Below, in pieces: positions 6,512 to 16,485 of a stretch of DNA of 64,000 nucleotides (its first letter is position 1; every line of letters starts with the position of its first letter). A program made the translations under genes and the position numbers. The notes below the pieces were generated by a model that was given only the letters and a program-made list of their open reading frames with translations, was not told the DNA's origin and did no database searches. Origin of the DNA: Xanthomarina sp. F2636L (GTDB lineage Bacteria; Bacteroidota; Bacteroidia; Flavobacteriales; Flavobacteriaceae); contig NZ_JAPMLM010000069.1 of NCBI RefSeq assembly GCF_026410195.1, positions 186,001-250,000 of the forward strand. The letters run 5' to 3'.

Positions 6512-9325
6512 TTAAAATTTATATTTAAGTTGTAGTCCTAAGTCCATACCTTTTTTATAATCTGTAATTCCTTTACCATTGGCCGAGTTTACGGCAATAT
6601 CTCCTAAGGTTGTTTCTCTAAAATATTCTATGGTTGGATTTAACAGGTTTTTAATGCTAAGGTTTATTTCTAACTTATTATTAAAGTTATTTCTCCATAT
6701 AAAATCTAGAGCTGGAACACCTTTTTCTACAACATTTCCTAATTGTCCAGAGCCTAAGGCGTCTATTCTGTCAGAGAAGTAAGAGAATACTAAATTAGCT
6801 ATGGGTTTGTAGTTTCTAAAAGTTGGAGAGTAGTTGATATCAGCATTTAATATTAATGGAGAAGCACCTTGAAGTTGGTCTTCAGATTTATTAAAACTCA
6901 CATCGTAATAATTTCCATCTTTAGTACTATATAAATTCTGTTTAGTTTTCATATAGGTAGCGTTAAAACCTAGAGATAACTTTGGGTTTTTATTTTCATC
7001 GCTTATTAAGTTTTTTCTTAATTCTACTTCAATTCCGTATACATTTGCCTTATCTCCTGTTCTAAAATAACGCTGTGTACCTGTAGCATCTGCACCAACA
7101 ACTAGGTTTACAGGATCGTTAATTTCTTTGGTAAATACCCCTAGTGATATAATTTCGCTTTTAGTATAAAACCACTCGTATTTTAAATCGAGGTTAATAA
7201 TTTTTGAATATCCTTTGTCTAGTAAATCTGGGTTTCCACCAATTTTTGTAGAAATATCTTCGTAAACAAAAGGTGCCACTTCTTTGAATTCTGGGATAGA
7301 AACCGTCTGACTTGCAGAAAAGCGAAGGTTCTGCTCTTCGGTTAAGGCATATTTTACATTTAAACTTGGTAGGAAGAAGTTCTCATTAGAAGTGATTTTA
7401 TTTTTACCTTGATTTCCTAAGTTAATAACATCGAATGCAATATCTTGTTTAATAGATTCCATTCTTATGCCAGGAACAAATAGCCATTTTTCACCTGCTG
7501 TAATTTCAGCGTCTACATAACCGGCAAAAACATCTAATGTACCTATATAAGTGTTTTCTGGTAATCCAGGTCTATTGGTATTTGAAAGAGTTGGAATATT
7601 ATTGATGACTTTTATTTCATAAACACCGTTATCCTCAGGGTTGAGATTTAAGTTTTCTAAAGTAAAAATGCTATTAAAATTGTTTACATCAAATATCTGG
7701 TAGCCATTTTCTACAATGTCATAACCATAACGAATATTTTCAAAATTTCTCTGTTTACTTCTTCCGTTAAGTCCAAAGTTCAATTTTAGTTTTTCGTTGA
7801 TATTATAGGCCAGATTTATTCTTCCGTTCAATTCTTCATCTTGAATATCTTGAAAGTAACGTTGGTTGTCAAATACCACATTGCTATAAAAAATAGGATT
7901 TGTATCAATGTCGTTATCTAAGGCATATTGGTAGTTTTCAATGCTAATACGTTTTCTGTCTGGTTGTTTAGAGAATACAGAGTTATAACCAAAAGCCCAA
8001 TCTATATCAAATTTCCCTGAAGTATGAGTTCCTAATAATTGATTGACAAACATTTGAGTTTGGTCGAATTGTACATTCATTTGATAAAAACCTTCGTCAG
8101 AATTGGCTTGAGCATCTCTGTTTCTTCCTTTTCCATCTATTCCAAAATAGCCTACAACATCTGAAGAATTATTTATAAATAAGAAATTGTATTTAATAGC
8201 ATTGTTATCATCCAGACGATAATTCACATTCGCCATGGCAGTTATTGTGGTATCGTATTCATATTCTTCAGCATTATCTATAAAGGCCTTTTTTTCGGTA
8301 AGCGTATAATCTACGGCAGACCCTTTTCTGTATTCGTAATTATTTTTAAACGAAGCTGTAGCGAATACACTGATACGAGATCCATTTTTAAAGTCGAAAG
8401 ATTTTCCTGCCGAAGCGCCATAACCCACATTAATAGGGGAGCCTGCATTTACTGGATCCACTCCATGAGATAAAATAACTGCAAATGGATTTTGGTCGTA
8501 TCTTCCATAATATCCAAAATAACCTGTTCCTTCACTTCTAACAAAATTCTTGTCAATGGCATTGGTATTAAAGCCAGTAGAAGTAAAAACATCTAAAAAA
8601 CCATTTCCATTATAATCTTTTGAAGAAATATCTATATTCCCTGCAGAAAAGTCACCATAAAATTTTGAGGTATAAGCTTTGCTTATTGATACGTTTTGAA
8701 TAATATCTGAAGAGAAGATGTCCAGGTCGATGTTCTTTTTATTAACATCTGTAGAAGGGATTGAAAGCCCGTTCAGAGTTGTATTTAAATATCTGTCTCC
8801 TAAACCACGAACATAAACATTACTGGAACCCTCTTGTTTGGAAACGCCAGAGATTTTTGTAACAGCTCCTGCAGCATCACTAATTCCTTTTCTAGATAAT
8901 TCGTCCGCCCCAATATGTTGCTTTATTTCAACAGCTTTTTTTTGATCTAATAGTAAAACAGCTTCACTTTCTCTACTAGTTGTTGTTTGAATGATAATTT
9001 CATCTAAAGAAGCCGCGCTGGCTTTCATAGAAACATGCATTTCTGTTTCTTTATTTGCTATAATCTCAACTTCAATTTCTTGCGTTTCATAACCAATAAA
9101 ACTATAGATAACAGTGTGAGTTCCTGGTTCAAGATCATTCATTTTATATAAACCATCGAAATCTGATGTGGTTCCTTTTATGGTTCCTTTTAGTAATATG
9201 TTGGCAAAAACTAATGGTTCGTTGTTATAATCTAAGTCGATTAATTTTCCGGTTAAAGAACCCGTGTTTTGGGCATAAGTAGTTAATGAAATAAATAGTA
9301 AAAAAAAGAGAAAAATATGTTTCAT
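6512..9325 (-). CDS. TonB-dependent outer-membrane receptor
   Basis: 937 aa. I place the start at 9325 (MKHIFLFFLLF) because it gives a clean signal peptide ending at TTYAQ; an in-frame ATG at 9376 would add 17 residues that do not fit one. After the signal come a carboxypeptidase-regulatory-like beta-sandwich (GSLTGKLIDLDYNNEP, about residues 20-105), a TonB plug domain (about 115-230, with VYVRGLGDRYLNTTLNG) and a 22-strand-type barrel ending LGLQLKYKF. It imports an unidentified large or scarce nutrient using TonB-ExbB-ExbD energy. The pairing with the lipoprotein downstream and the upstream repeat array suggest induction under phosphate limitation. Confidence 0.92.
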   Translation of the reverse strand: MKHIFLFFLLFISLTTYAQNTGSLTGKLIDLDYNNEPLVFANILLKGTIKGTTSDFDGLYKMNDLEPGTHTVIYSFIGYETQEIEVEIIANKETEMHVSMKASAASLDEIIIQTTTSRESEAVLLLDQKKAVEIKQHIGADELSRKGISDAAGAVTKISGVSKQEGSSNVYVRGLGDRYLNTTLNGLSIPSTDVNKKNIDLDIFSSDIIQNVSISKAYTSKFYGDFSAGNIDISSKDYNGNGFLDVFTSTGFNTNAIDKNFVRSEGTGYFGYYGRYDQNPFAVILSHGVDPVNAGSPINVGYGASAGKSFDFKNGSRISVFATASFKNNYEYRKGSAVDYTLTEKKAFIDNAEEYEYDTTITAMANVNYRLDDNNAIKYNFLFINNSSDVVGYFGIDGKGRNRDAQANSDEGFYQMNVQFDQTQMFVNQLLGTHTSGKFDIDWAFGYNSVFSKQPDRKRISIENYQYALDNDIDTNPIFYSNVVFDNQRYFQDIQDEELNGRINLAYNINEKLKLNFGLNGRSKQRNFENIRYGYDIVENGYQIFDVNNFNSIFTLENLNLNPEDNGVYEIKVINNIPTLSNTNRPGLPENTYIGTLDVFAGYVDAEITAGEKWLFVPGIRMESIKQDIAFDVINLGNQGKNKITSNENFFLPSLNVKYALTEEQNLRFSASQTVSIPEFKEVAPFVYEDISTKIGGNPDLLDKGYSKIINLDLKYEWFYTKSEIISLGVFTKEINDPVNLVVGADATGTQRYFRTGDKANVYGIEVELRKNLISDENKNPKLSLGFNATYMKTKQNLYSTKDGNYYDVSFNKSEDQLQGASPLILNADINYSPTFRNYKPIANLVFSYFSDRIDALGSGQLGNVVEKGVPALDFIWRNNFNNKLEINLSIKNLLNPTIEYFRETTLGDIAVNSANGKGITDYKKGMDLGLQLKYKF

Positions 9326-9359
9326 TATTAATTTTAGTTCTTTAGTGTTTTTGTTGATG

Positions 9360-9435
9360 CAAAGAAACCCCAACAATGTAAAGTGGCTGTTAATCCTAGA
9401 TTATGCCTTTGTAATAAAACGGTTAGCTTAATGTT
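9360..9435 (-). promoter_or_regulatory. Pho-box-like array and -10 of the TonB receptor
   Basis: Reading leftward, AACATT, AACCGT, TACAAA, AATCTA, AACAGC and TACATT follow one another at an 11-bp period (9435 down to 9375). Four of six contain AAC or ACA at the expected place, and the last ends 8 bp before TTCTTTG (9366 to 9360). The spacing equals that at the porin promoter. Individual units are degenerate. Confidence 0.4.
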
Positions 9436-9560
9436 ATTGAGTTTACATAAGACGCTGATTTTAGAAATGATATCTTAACACCAAGTTCATTTGAATTGTT
9501 TATTTATGAAGATGTATTAAAACGTTAAAAAATGTATCTTGCAGCAGATAAATAGGAACT

Positions 9561-10904
9561 ATGAACTGGGAACAATTACTCTCCTTAAAACGTTATGGAG
9601 ATACAAATAAGCGCTTAAGAAAAGAACAAGACGAAACACGTTTGGGCTTTGAAGTAGATTACGATAGAATTATATTCTCATCAGAGTTTAGAAGTCTTCA
9701 AGATAAAACTCAAGTAATTCCTTTGTCTCAAACAGATTTTGTTCATACCAGATTAACCCATAGTTTGGAAGTAAGTGTTGTTGGAAGAACCTTAGGGAGG
9801 AGAGTTGGAGCAAAGCTAATTGAGAAATATCCCCATTTACAAACCATCCATGGCTATCAGGCAAACGATTTTGGCGCTATTGTAGCAGCAGCAGCATTGG
9901 CTCACGATATTGGAAATCCGCCTTTTGGACATTCTGGAGAAAAAGCTATTGGCCAATTCTTTATATCTGGAGCAGGAAAAGAGTATAAAAAGGAATTAAC
10001 CTTAAAAGAATATCAAGATTTATGCGATTTTGAAGGGAATGCCAACGGATTTAAAATTGCTACCCAAAGCAGAATAGGAAGAGAAGGAGGCCTGCGTTTA
10101 AGTTATGCTACGCTTGGCGCTTTTACAAAATATCCAAAAGAGTCATTGCCAAAAAAACCGACAAATCATATTGCTGATAAAAAATACGGGTTTTTTCAAA
10201 GTGAAAAAGAGCTGTTTGTTGATGTTGCAAAGGAGTTGGGCTTGATAAAAAGAGGTGCCGATGAAGATTTCAGTTTTTCTAGACATCCTTTAACCTATTT
10301 GGTAGAAGCTGCAGACGATATTTGCTATACTATTATAGATTTTGAAGATGGAATTAACTTAGGGCTTATCCAAGAGGAGTATGCCTTAGAATATCTTATT
10401 AATCTGGTAAAGAATACAATTAATTCAGAAAAGTATCATCAGCTTTCTAATACCCAGGACCGCATAAGCTATTTGCGGGCCTTAGCTATTAATACTTTAA
10501 TTAATGAAGCGGTTGATGTGTTTCTAACCAACGAAGAAGCTATTTTAAACGATAATTTTTCTACTGGCTTGTTAGATAAAAGTCAGTATGAAGCTCAAAT
10601 TAATGACATTATTAAAATAAGTGTAAAAAAGGTCTATCAGTCCGAAGAAGTAATCGATAAAGAAATTGTTGGTTTTGAAGTTATACAAACACTTTTAGGT
10701 GTCTATACAAAAGCGCTTGTAAATAAGACTCAAGAAAAAGCCTCTCATTACGATTTGTTGATTCTAAAGAGTATCCCAGATCTTTATTTTGAAGAAGAAA
10801 GCTCAACTTACACCAAGCTTTTAAGTGTATGTCATTATGTGTCTTTATTGTCCGATAGTCAGGCTATATTAAAATACAAGAAGATAAAAGCGATTGCTTT
10901 GTAG
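9561..10904 (+). CDS. dgt: dGTP triphosphohydrolase (dGTPase)
   Basis: A 447-aa HD-superfamily enzyme that hydrolyses dGTP to deoxyguanosine and triphosphate and so adjusts dNTP pools. Metal-binding motifs are visible: H in RLTHSLEVS near residue 69, HD in ALAHDIGNPPFGHSG near residue 115, and a later D in LVEAADDICYTIIDFEDG. The N-terminal SSEFRSLQDKTQV stretch is typical of dGTPase-like proteins. It is monocistronic or joined to the small gene at 10995. Relatives with other dNTP preferences exist, so the exact substrate is by family. Confidence 0.93.
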   Translation: MNWEQLLSLKRYGDTNKRLRKEQDETRLGFEVDYDRIIFSSEFRSLQDKTQVIPLSQTDFVHTRLTHSLEVSVVGRTLGRRVGAKLIEKYPHLQTIHGYQANDFGAIVAAAALAHDIGNPPFGHSGEKAIGQFFISGAGKEYKKELTLKEYQDLCDFEGNANGFKIATQSRIGREGGLRLSYATLGAFTKYPKESLPKKPTNHIADKKYGFFQSEKELFVDVAKELGLIKRGADEDFSFSRHPLTYLVEAADDICYTIIDFEDGINLGLIQEEYALEYLINLVKNTINSEKYHQLSNTQDRISYLRALAINTLINEAVDVFLTNEEAILNDNFSTGLLDKSQYEAQINDIIKISVKKVYQSEEVIDKEIVGFEVIQTLLGVYTKALVNKTQEKASHYDLLILKSIPDLYFEEESSTYTKLLSVCHYVSLLSDSQAILKYKKIKAIAL

Positions 10905-10936
10905 ATGATATTAAATAAACGTCTTGTCGATAAATA

Positions 10937-10967
10937 TTGCTTTTTATCGATTTTATCTATATATTTA
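10937..10967 (+). promoter_or_regulatory. Promoter of the small membrane-protein gene
   Basis: TTG at 10937-10939, a 20-bp spacer, then TATATTTA (10960-10967), one mismatch from TAnnTTTG. A start point near 10974 would give a 20-base leader to the ATG at 10995. Confidence 0.45.
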
Positions 10968-10994
10968 TCAAATCAAATACATAAATTAACTAAA

Positions 10995-11126
10995 ATGAGA
11001 AAAAATATTTTTGGAGCAATTGTCATCATATTTGTTGTTTTTGCTTGTTTTTTAGTCTTAAATGAAATGAATGGATCAACGACTTCTGAGGTTGATACTC
11101 AACAATTTTATGCAGAAATTGAATAA
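10995..11126 (+). CDS. Small single-span membrane protein
   Basis: 43 aa starting MRKNIFGAIVII. It has a basic N-terminus, one hydrophobic helix (about residues 5-23) and a short acidic tail. A longer reading frame back to 10905 exists but would run through the predicted promoter, so the ATG at 10995 is preferred. The own promoter supports it being a real gene. Function unknown; the helix could also act as an uncleaved signal anchor. Confidence 0.5.
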   Translation: MRKNIFGAIVIIFVVFACFLVLNEMNGSTTSEVDTQQFYAEIE

Positions 11127-11238
11127 TTACTGAGTCAATTTCTATTGCTATTTTAAATTTACAGTTAAAATGCCTTAATAGGTTTATTTTAAGAATATGA
11201 AATATAGACCTTTAACTGTTAAATTCTGCTCATGTTTT

Positions 11239-11268
11239 TTGTTATCTATGATAATTCACTTATTTTAG
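11239..11268 (+). promoter_or_regulatory. Promoter of the T9SS beta-propeller gene
   Basis: TTG (11239-11241), 19-bp spacer, TATTTTAG (11261-11268). It lies inside the longest possible reading frame and so supports the start at 11289. Confidence 0.45.
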
Positions 11269-11288
11269 CAACTCTAAAAAAAATAAAC

Positions 11289-14200
11289 ATGAAGAAAATT
11301 TCCCTATTAATTTTTAGCGTTTTACTTATTGGATTAGCTGTATTTGCTATCATGAAAAGTGATGATGCTACAAAAAATGAAGAGGCTTTAGTTTCAGTAG
11401 ATGAATTGAAGGAAAAGCACAAAGAACACTTAGATAATAATCCTTTTAAAGAAGTTTTATTATTATCTAAAAAAGAAAGAAAAGAACATAGGTTAACGCC
11501 TAACAAGTATAACGAAGAACAGTGGATTTTAACCATGAATCCAGAATTAGGAAGACCAACACCTTATAAGGTTGCAGAACTTCAAAAGGAGCTTTTAGAG
11601 CAAAGAGAAAACGATTTAATAAATGGAAGAGTACCTGGAGATGCCATGGACAACGGTTGGCTTGAAAGAGGTCCAAACAATGTAGGAGGTAGAACTAGGG
11701 CTGTCATGTTTGATCCTAATGATGCTTCAGATAATACTGTTTTTGCTGGTGGTGTAAGTGGTGGTTTATGGAAAAACACTAATATTTCTAGTGTAAATAG
11801 TGTATGGACAAGAGTTGATATTCCAGAGAATTTAGCAGTTTCAGTAATTACTTACGATCCTAATGATATAAATACCTTTTATGTAGGTACAGGAGAATCA
11901 TACGTAGGTCATACAGATGGTTCTGTTAATGGAGATGGGTTATGGAAGTCTACTGATGGTGGAGACACTTGGACCAATATTTTTGGAGGAAACACTGGAA
12001 CTAGTTATTTTGTTTCAGCTTCTACAATAACAGTAAATTCACCTGCTGGAGTTGCTGGAAACTATCAATCTTTTCCAACAACTGCTTTTGGACCAGAAAT
12101 TACATCAACTATCACTGGAGATTTTATCATGGCAAACGATCCTTCGGGAGTTCCTACTCAAGGATGTACTTCTTTTGGACCTAGCGCAACGGGAAAAATT
12201 GCAGTAATAAGAAGAGGAGAATGTGCTTTTGTTGATAAAGTAAAGAATGCTCAAAATGCTGGCGCAATTGGTGCTATTGTATTAAATAATGTGCCAGGAG
12301 AGCCTGTACCAATGGGTGGAACAGATGCAACTATTACTATCCCATCGGTTATGATTAGCATGACAGATGGAGATATCTTAGAGGCTGCAATGGCCTCAGG
12401 TACTGTAAATGGATCCTTAAATCCGGCTTCTGGAGATTTTACCGCTATGGTAGTGCCAGGAGTTCAGCAAATTAACGATGTTAAAGTAAGAAATAATGCT
12501 GGTAATTCTGAAATCTATGTAGCAGCTAGTGATGCTGTATATGGTTCTTCAAATGCAGCTACAACTATTGGAGGACTAACTTATGGTTTATATAAGTCGG
12601 TAGATGGAGGTGCAAACTGGAGTGAAGTTAGTTTACCTTTAACAGCAGATGGACATAAATATGCTCCAAACGATTTAGAAATAGGACCTAACGGTAAAAT
12701 TTGGATGTCCACTACCAATAGCAAACTATATGGAGATGGTGGAGGAACAATTTTTTCTTCTACGGATGGAAACACCTTTAATCTGGTTTATGAAGTTGCA
12801 GGAGGAATAAGAACTCAAATTGCAGTATCTTCAACTGTTCCGGATAAAGTTTATGTTTTAGCTGAAACAACCTCTGGTGTAACTATCAAGAAAACAACAA
12901 CAGCTTTTGTACCAACTTTTTTAGTACAAACAAAAGCTCTTCCAAACGATGCGGATACAGGGATTTCTGCAGCTGATTTTACTAGAGGTCAAGCTTTTTT
13001 CGATTTATTGTTAGAAGTAGATCCAATAAATGATGAAATCGTATACACTGGTGGAATAGACATGTTCAAATCAACAAATGGAGCAACAACGTGGAATCAG
13101 TTCTCTCACTGGTATGGTGGTTTCGGGTTTCAGGAAGTACATGCAGATCAACATATATTAGCATTTGGACATAATAATTCTAATAAAATAGCTATTGGAA
13201 ATGATGGAGGTGTTTATTATTCTTCAAATGGAGGGACAACGACACAATCTAGAAATACAGGTTATAATACATCCCAGTTTTATACGGTTGGTGTAGCTCC
13301 AACAACTGCACTTTCAGGAGATTACTTTGCTGGAGGTTTACAAGATAATGGGACGCAGTTATTACAAAATGCAAATCCAAATGGTGTGGACGATGCTGTA
13401 GAACCTTACGGAGGAGATGGAGGATATACATTCTTCGATCAAGATGGTACAGATAGATATTTTATTAGAAACTATGTGTATAATGCTGGTATAAACTTAA
13501 GATTTTTAAACGCAGATGGATCTCTTGGATCTAACGTTACAATTAGTTCAAATGATAACAATGGATCATTTATTAACCCACAAGCGTTAGATTCTAATTT
13601 AGATATCCTATATTCTAATTATCAGTCTGGTGCTGATCCAGGGATTAGAAGATATTCTGGTATTAAATCATCAGGAACTTTATCGGCAACAACCTTAGTA
13701 AATGCTGAATTAGTAACAATTGTTACAGCTTTAACCGTATCTCCTTATACAACAAGTTCTTCTAAACTGCTTGTAGGTGATCGTTTAGGAAATATAATAT
13801 TAATTGAGAATGCGAATACTGCAAGTCCAACCTGGACAGAATTAGCGAATAGATCAATTGTTGGAAGTGTTTCTGATGTTGAGTTTGGACAAACTGAAGA
13901 CGACATATTTGTAACAGTACATAATTATGGAGTTAATAATGTTTGGTACACTAGTGATGGAGGTGCAAATTGGGAAGCTAAAGATGGTAACCTACCAGAT
14001 TTACCTGTAAAAACTATTTTACAAAACCCATTAAATTTAGAACAAGTAATTATTGGAACCGAACTTGGTGTTTGGTTTACAGAAAACTTCTCTAATTCTA
14101 GTCCTACGTGGAATCAAGCTTATAATGGTATGAGTAATGTTAAGGTGTTAGATTTAGACCTTAGAAACGATAATATGGTTTTTGCTGCTACGCATGGTAG

Positions 14201-14501
14201 AGGTGTATTCTCTGGAATGTTTACAGCAGACTTTTTAAGTGTTGAAGAAAATGTTCTTGCTTCAGATTTAAGCTTATACCCAACAGTTTCTAATGGAGAA
14301 ATAACTATTTCAGCTAAATCTAATCTAGGAAAAATGGATTTATCTATTTTTAACTTAAATGGTCAAAAGGTATATAATACTTCTTTAGATATGAATTCTA
14401 ATGGGAAGAAGCAATTGTCTTTAAATTTAAGTTCAGGATTATATCTTGCCAACTTCTCTAAAGATGGTTATACTGAAACTAAAAAGTTTATTATAAAATA
14501 A
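11289..14501 (+). CDS. T9SS-secreted beta-propeller protein with PA domain
   Basis: 1070 aa from 11289; an in-frame ATG at 11232 is less likely because the promoter at 11239-11268 lies between. It has a hydrophobic signal (KKISLLIFSVLLIGLAVF) and repeated sialidase/VPS10-like propeller blades with GGLWKSTDGGDTW-type turns across residues 110-960. A protease-associated (PA) domain is inserted near residues 275-390 (IAVIRRGECAFVDKVKNAQ). The C-terminal 75 residues are a type A T9SS sorting domain (LSLYPTVSNGEI ... GLYLANFS ... KKFIIK). The protein should be exported by the type IX system to the cell surface or medium. No catalytic residues were recognised, and the PA insert may bind peptides or ligand. 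Confidence 0.85.
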   Translation: MKKISLLIFSVLLIGLAVFAIMKSDDATKNEEALVSVDELKEKHKEHLDNNPFKEVLLLSKKERKEHRLTPNKYNEEQWILTMNPELGRPTPYKVAELQKELLEQRENDLINGRVPGDAMDNGWLERGPNNVGGRTRAVMFDPNDASDNTVFAGGVSGGLWKNTNISSVNSVWTRVDIPENLAVSVITYDPNDINTFYVGTGESYVGHTDGSVNGDGLWKSTDGGDTWTNIFGGNTGTSYFVSASTITVNSPAGVAGNYQSFPTTAFGPEITSTITGDFIMANDPSGVPTQGCTSFGPSATGKIAVIRRGECAFVDKVKNAQNAGAIGAIVLNNVPGEPVPMGGTDATITIPSVMISMTDGDILEAAMASGTVNGSLNPASGDFTAMVVPGVQQINDVKVRNNAGNSEIYVAASDAVYGSSNAATTIGGLTYGLYKSVDGGANWSEVSLPLTADGHKYAPNDLEIGPNGKIWMSTTNSKLYGDGGGTIFSSTDGNTFNLVYEVAGGIRTQIAVSSTVPDKVYVLAETTSGVTIKKTTTAFVPTFLVQTKALPNDADTGISAADFTRGQAFFDLLLEVDPINDEIVYTGGIDMFKSTNGATTWNQFSHWYGGFGFQEVHADQHILAFGHNNSNKIAIGNDGGVYYSSNGGTTTQSRNTGYNTSQFYTVGVAPTTALSGDYFAGGLQDNGTQLLQNANPNGVDDAVEPYGGDGGYTFFDQDGTDRYFIRNYVYNAGINLRFLNADGSLGSNVTISSNDNNGSFINPQALDSNLDILYSNYQSGADPGIRRYSGIKSSGTLSATTLVNAELVTIVTALTVSPYTTSSSKLLVGDRLGNIILIENANTASPTWTELANRSIVGSVSDVEFGQTEDDIFVTVHNYGVNNVWYTSDGGANWEAKDGNLPDLPVKTILQNPLNLEQVIIGTELGVWFTENFSNSSPTWNQAYNGMSNVKVLDLDLRNDNMVFAATHGRGVFSGMFTADFLSVEENVLASDLSLYPTVSNGEITISAKSNLGKMDLSIFNLNGQKVYNTSLDMNSNGKKQLSLNLSSGLYLANFSKDGYTETKKFIIK

Positions 14502-14517
14502 TTTTTTAAGTTGTTAT

Positions 14518-14553
14518 AAAAAAAGGATGGCTCAATTTGACCATCCTTTTTTT
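14518..14553. terminator. Bidirectional intrinsic terminator
   Basis: AAAAAAAGGATGG / CCATCCTTTTTTT with an inner TCAA/TTGA pairing. It lies between the convergent ends of the T9SS gene and dxs. Confidence 0.85.
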
Positions 14554-14576
14554 ATTTCTAATGACTACATACATAT

Positions 14577-16343
14577 TTACAAATATTTAGAGATGTTTTT
14601 TGAAATTGTAAGAGAGTCAATACCACATATTTTTTGTAACTCTTCAGTTGTCCCATGTTCAATAAATTGATCTGGAACACCAAGCAATTTAAATGTATTT
14701 TTATAATTATATTTTGAAGCGAACTCTAATATAGCACTACCAAATCCGCCTGTTAAACATCCATCTTCAACAGTAATAATAGTATGATACGTATTACAAA
14801 TATCATGTAAGAGTTTTTCATCTAAAGGTTTAACAAAACGCATATCATAATGAGAAACCAAATGGTACTCGTTTAATAAATCTAATGCTTCAGTGCAGTT
14901 TTTAGAAATAGCACCTATACTTAAAATTGCTACTTTATCCCCTTTTTTTAATTGAATACCAGTTCCAATTTCTATTTCTGAAAAATCTTTTTGCCAATTT
15001 GTAGTTGTGCCTTTGCCTCTAGGATATCTTATGGCTATTGGTTGGCTTAACTTTCCTAATTGTGCTGTAAACATCATGTTACGTAGCTCTATCTCATTTC
15101 TAGGTGAAAAAATAATGAGATTTGGAATGCAGCGTAAATAGGCTAAATCGAATACACCATGATGTGTAGCGCCATCTTGTCCAACCAAACCAGCACGATC
15201 TAAACAAAAAATAACAGGTAGGCTTTGCAAAGCCACATCATGAATTACTTGATCGTAAGCGCGTTGTAAAAATGTGGAATAGATATTACAAAAAGGAATA
15301 AGACCTTGGGTAGCCATTCCAGCAGCAAGTGTTACGGCGTGTTGTTCAGCAATACCAACGTCGAAAGCACGTTCAGGAATTTCTTCCATCATAAACTTTA
15401 AAGAACTCCCAGTAGGCATGGCAGGTGTTATGCCTATAATTTGTTTGTTTTTCTTAGCTAACTCTACAAGGGTAAAACCAAAAACATCTTGATATTTTGG
15501 AGGTTCGTTTAAGCCTGTTTTTGGAACCAACTCCCCCGTATCTGCATCAAATTTACCTGGGGCATGATACGTAACTTGGTTATCTTCGGCTTGTTTTAAC
15601 CCTTTTCCTTTAGTGGTTATTATATGTAAAAATTTTGGTCCTTTTACTGTTTTAAGTCGTTCTAGTTCAGAGATTATCTTAAAAATATTATGACCATCTA
15701 TTGGACCAGAATAATCGAAATTTAAAGCTTCAAAAATGTTATCTTGTTTTTGAGTGCCTTTTTTTACGTTAGTCAAATATTGTTTAAGCGCACCAACAGA
15801 AGGGTCTATTCCAATGGCATTGTCGTTTAAAATGACTAATAGGTTGGCATCGGTAACTCCAGCATGATTTAAACCTTCGAAAGCCATACCACTGGCTATA
15901 GATGCATCTCCAATAATGGCAATATGTTGCTTTTTTAAATCACCTTTTAATTGAGATGCTATGGCCATTCCTAAAGCAGCAGAGATAGATGTAGAAGAAT
16001 GTCCAACTCCAAAGGAGTCAAATTCACTTTCATCTCTTTTTGGGAACCCACTTATTCCATGAAGCTGCCTGTTGGTATGAAAACAATCTTTTCTTCCAGT
16101 TAATATTTTATGTCCATAGGCTTGATGTCCTACGTCCCAAATTAGTAGATCCTCAGGTGTATTAAAAACATAATGTAAAGCAATAGTTAATTCTATTACT
16201 CCCAAACTTGCACCTAAATGGCCTTCTTTTGTAGCAATAACTTGTATAATAAACTGTCTTAGTTCTTTAGCTAAGATTGGAAGTTTATTAATTTGTAGTT
16301 TTCGTAATTCCTCAGGAGAATTAACAGTGTTCAAAATTTCCAT
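14577..16343 (-). CDS. dxs: 1-deoxy-D-xylulose-5-phosphate synthase
   Basis: First enzyme of the MEP isoprenoid pathway: a thiamine-diphosphate enzyme condensing pyruvate and glyceraldehyde 3-phosphate. At 588 aa it is somewhat short for the family (about 620). The N-terminal region has GHLGASLGVIELTIALHYVF and GDASIASGMAFEGLNHAG, where GDA opens the ThDP motif and NDN completes it. The transketolase pyrimidine and C-terminal domains carry DVGIAEQHAVTLAAGMA with the conserved catalytic Glu, and HDVALQSLPVIFCLDRAG. It is a single gene divergent from the M36 protease gene. Confidence 0.96.
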   Translation of the reverse strand: MEILNTVNSPEELRKLQINKLPILAKELRQFIIQVIATKEGHLGASLGVIELTIALHYVFNTPEDLLIWDVGHQAYGHKILTGRKDCFHTNRQLHGISGFPKRDESEFDSFGVGHSSTSISAALGMAIASQLKGDLKKQHIAIIGDASIASGMAFEGLNHAGVTDANLLVILNDNAIGIDPSVGALKQYLTNVKKGTQKQDNIFEALNFDYSGPIDGHNIFKIISELERLKTVKGPKFLHIITTKGKGLKQAEDNQVTYHAPGKFDADTGELVPKTGLNEPPKYQDVFGFTLVELAKKNKQIIGITPAMPTGSSLKFMMEEIPERAFDVGIAEQHAVTLAAGMATQGLIPFCNIYSTFLQRAYDQVIHDVALQSLPVIFCLDRAGLVGQDGATHHGVFDLAYLRCIPNLIIFSPRNEIELRNMMFTAQLGKLSQPIAIRYPRGKGTTTNWQKDFSEIEIGTGIQLKKGDKVAILSIGAISKNCTEALDLLNEYHLVSHYDMRFVKPLDEKLLHDICNTYHTIITVEDGCLTGGFGSAILEFASKYNYKNTFKLLGVPDQFIEHGTTEELQKICGIDSLTISKNISKYL

Positions 16344-16446
16344 TGATGTTGTTGTGAAATATTCAGTAAAATTATTAAAATAGAAGTTAATTTGATGACT
16401 TTGAGAAGTATTTTCATATTTATTATCATAATAAGCAGAAGCAAGT

Positions 16447-16454
16447 TATATTTG
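16447..16454 (+). promoter_or_regulatory. -10 element of the M36 protease gene
   Basis: TATATTTG, a perfect match to TAnnTTTG, 31 bp before the ATG at 16486. Confidence 0.55.
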
Positions 16455-16485
16455 TGAAATTCAAAAAACAAATAACTCTAAAAGA

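Noticed and set aside
6512-9376. Longer TonB receptor with start at 9376
   Set aside because: The extra residues precede a clean signal peptide and run through the predicted -10.
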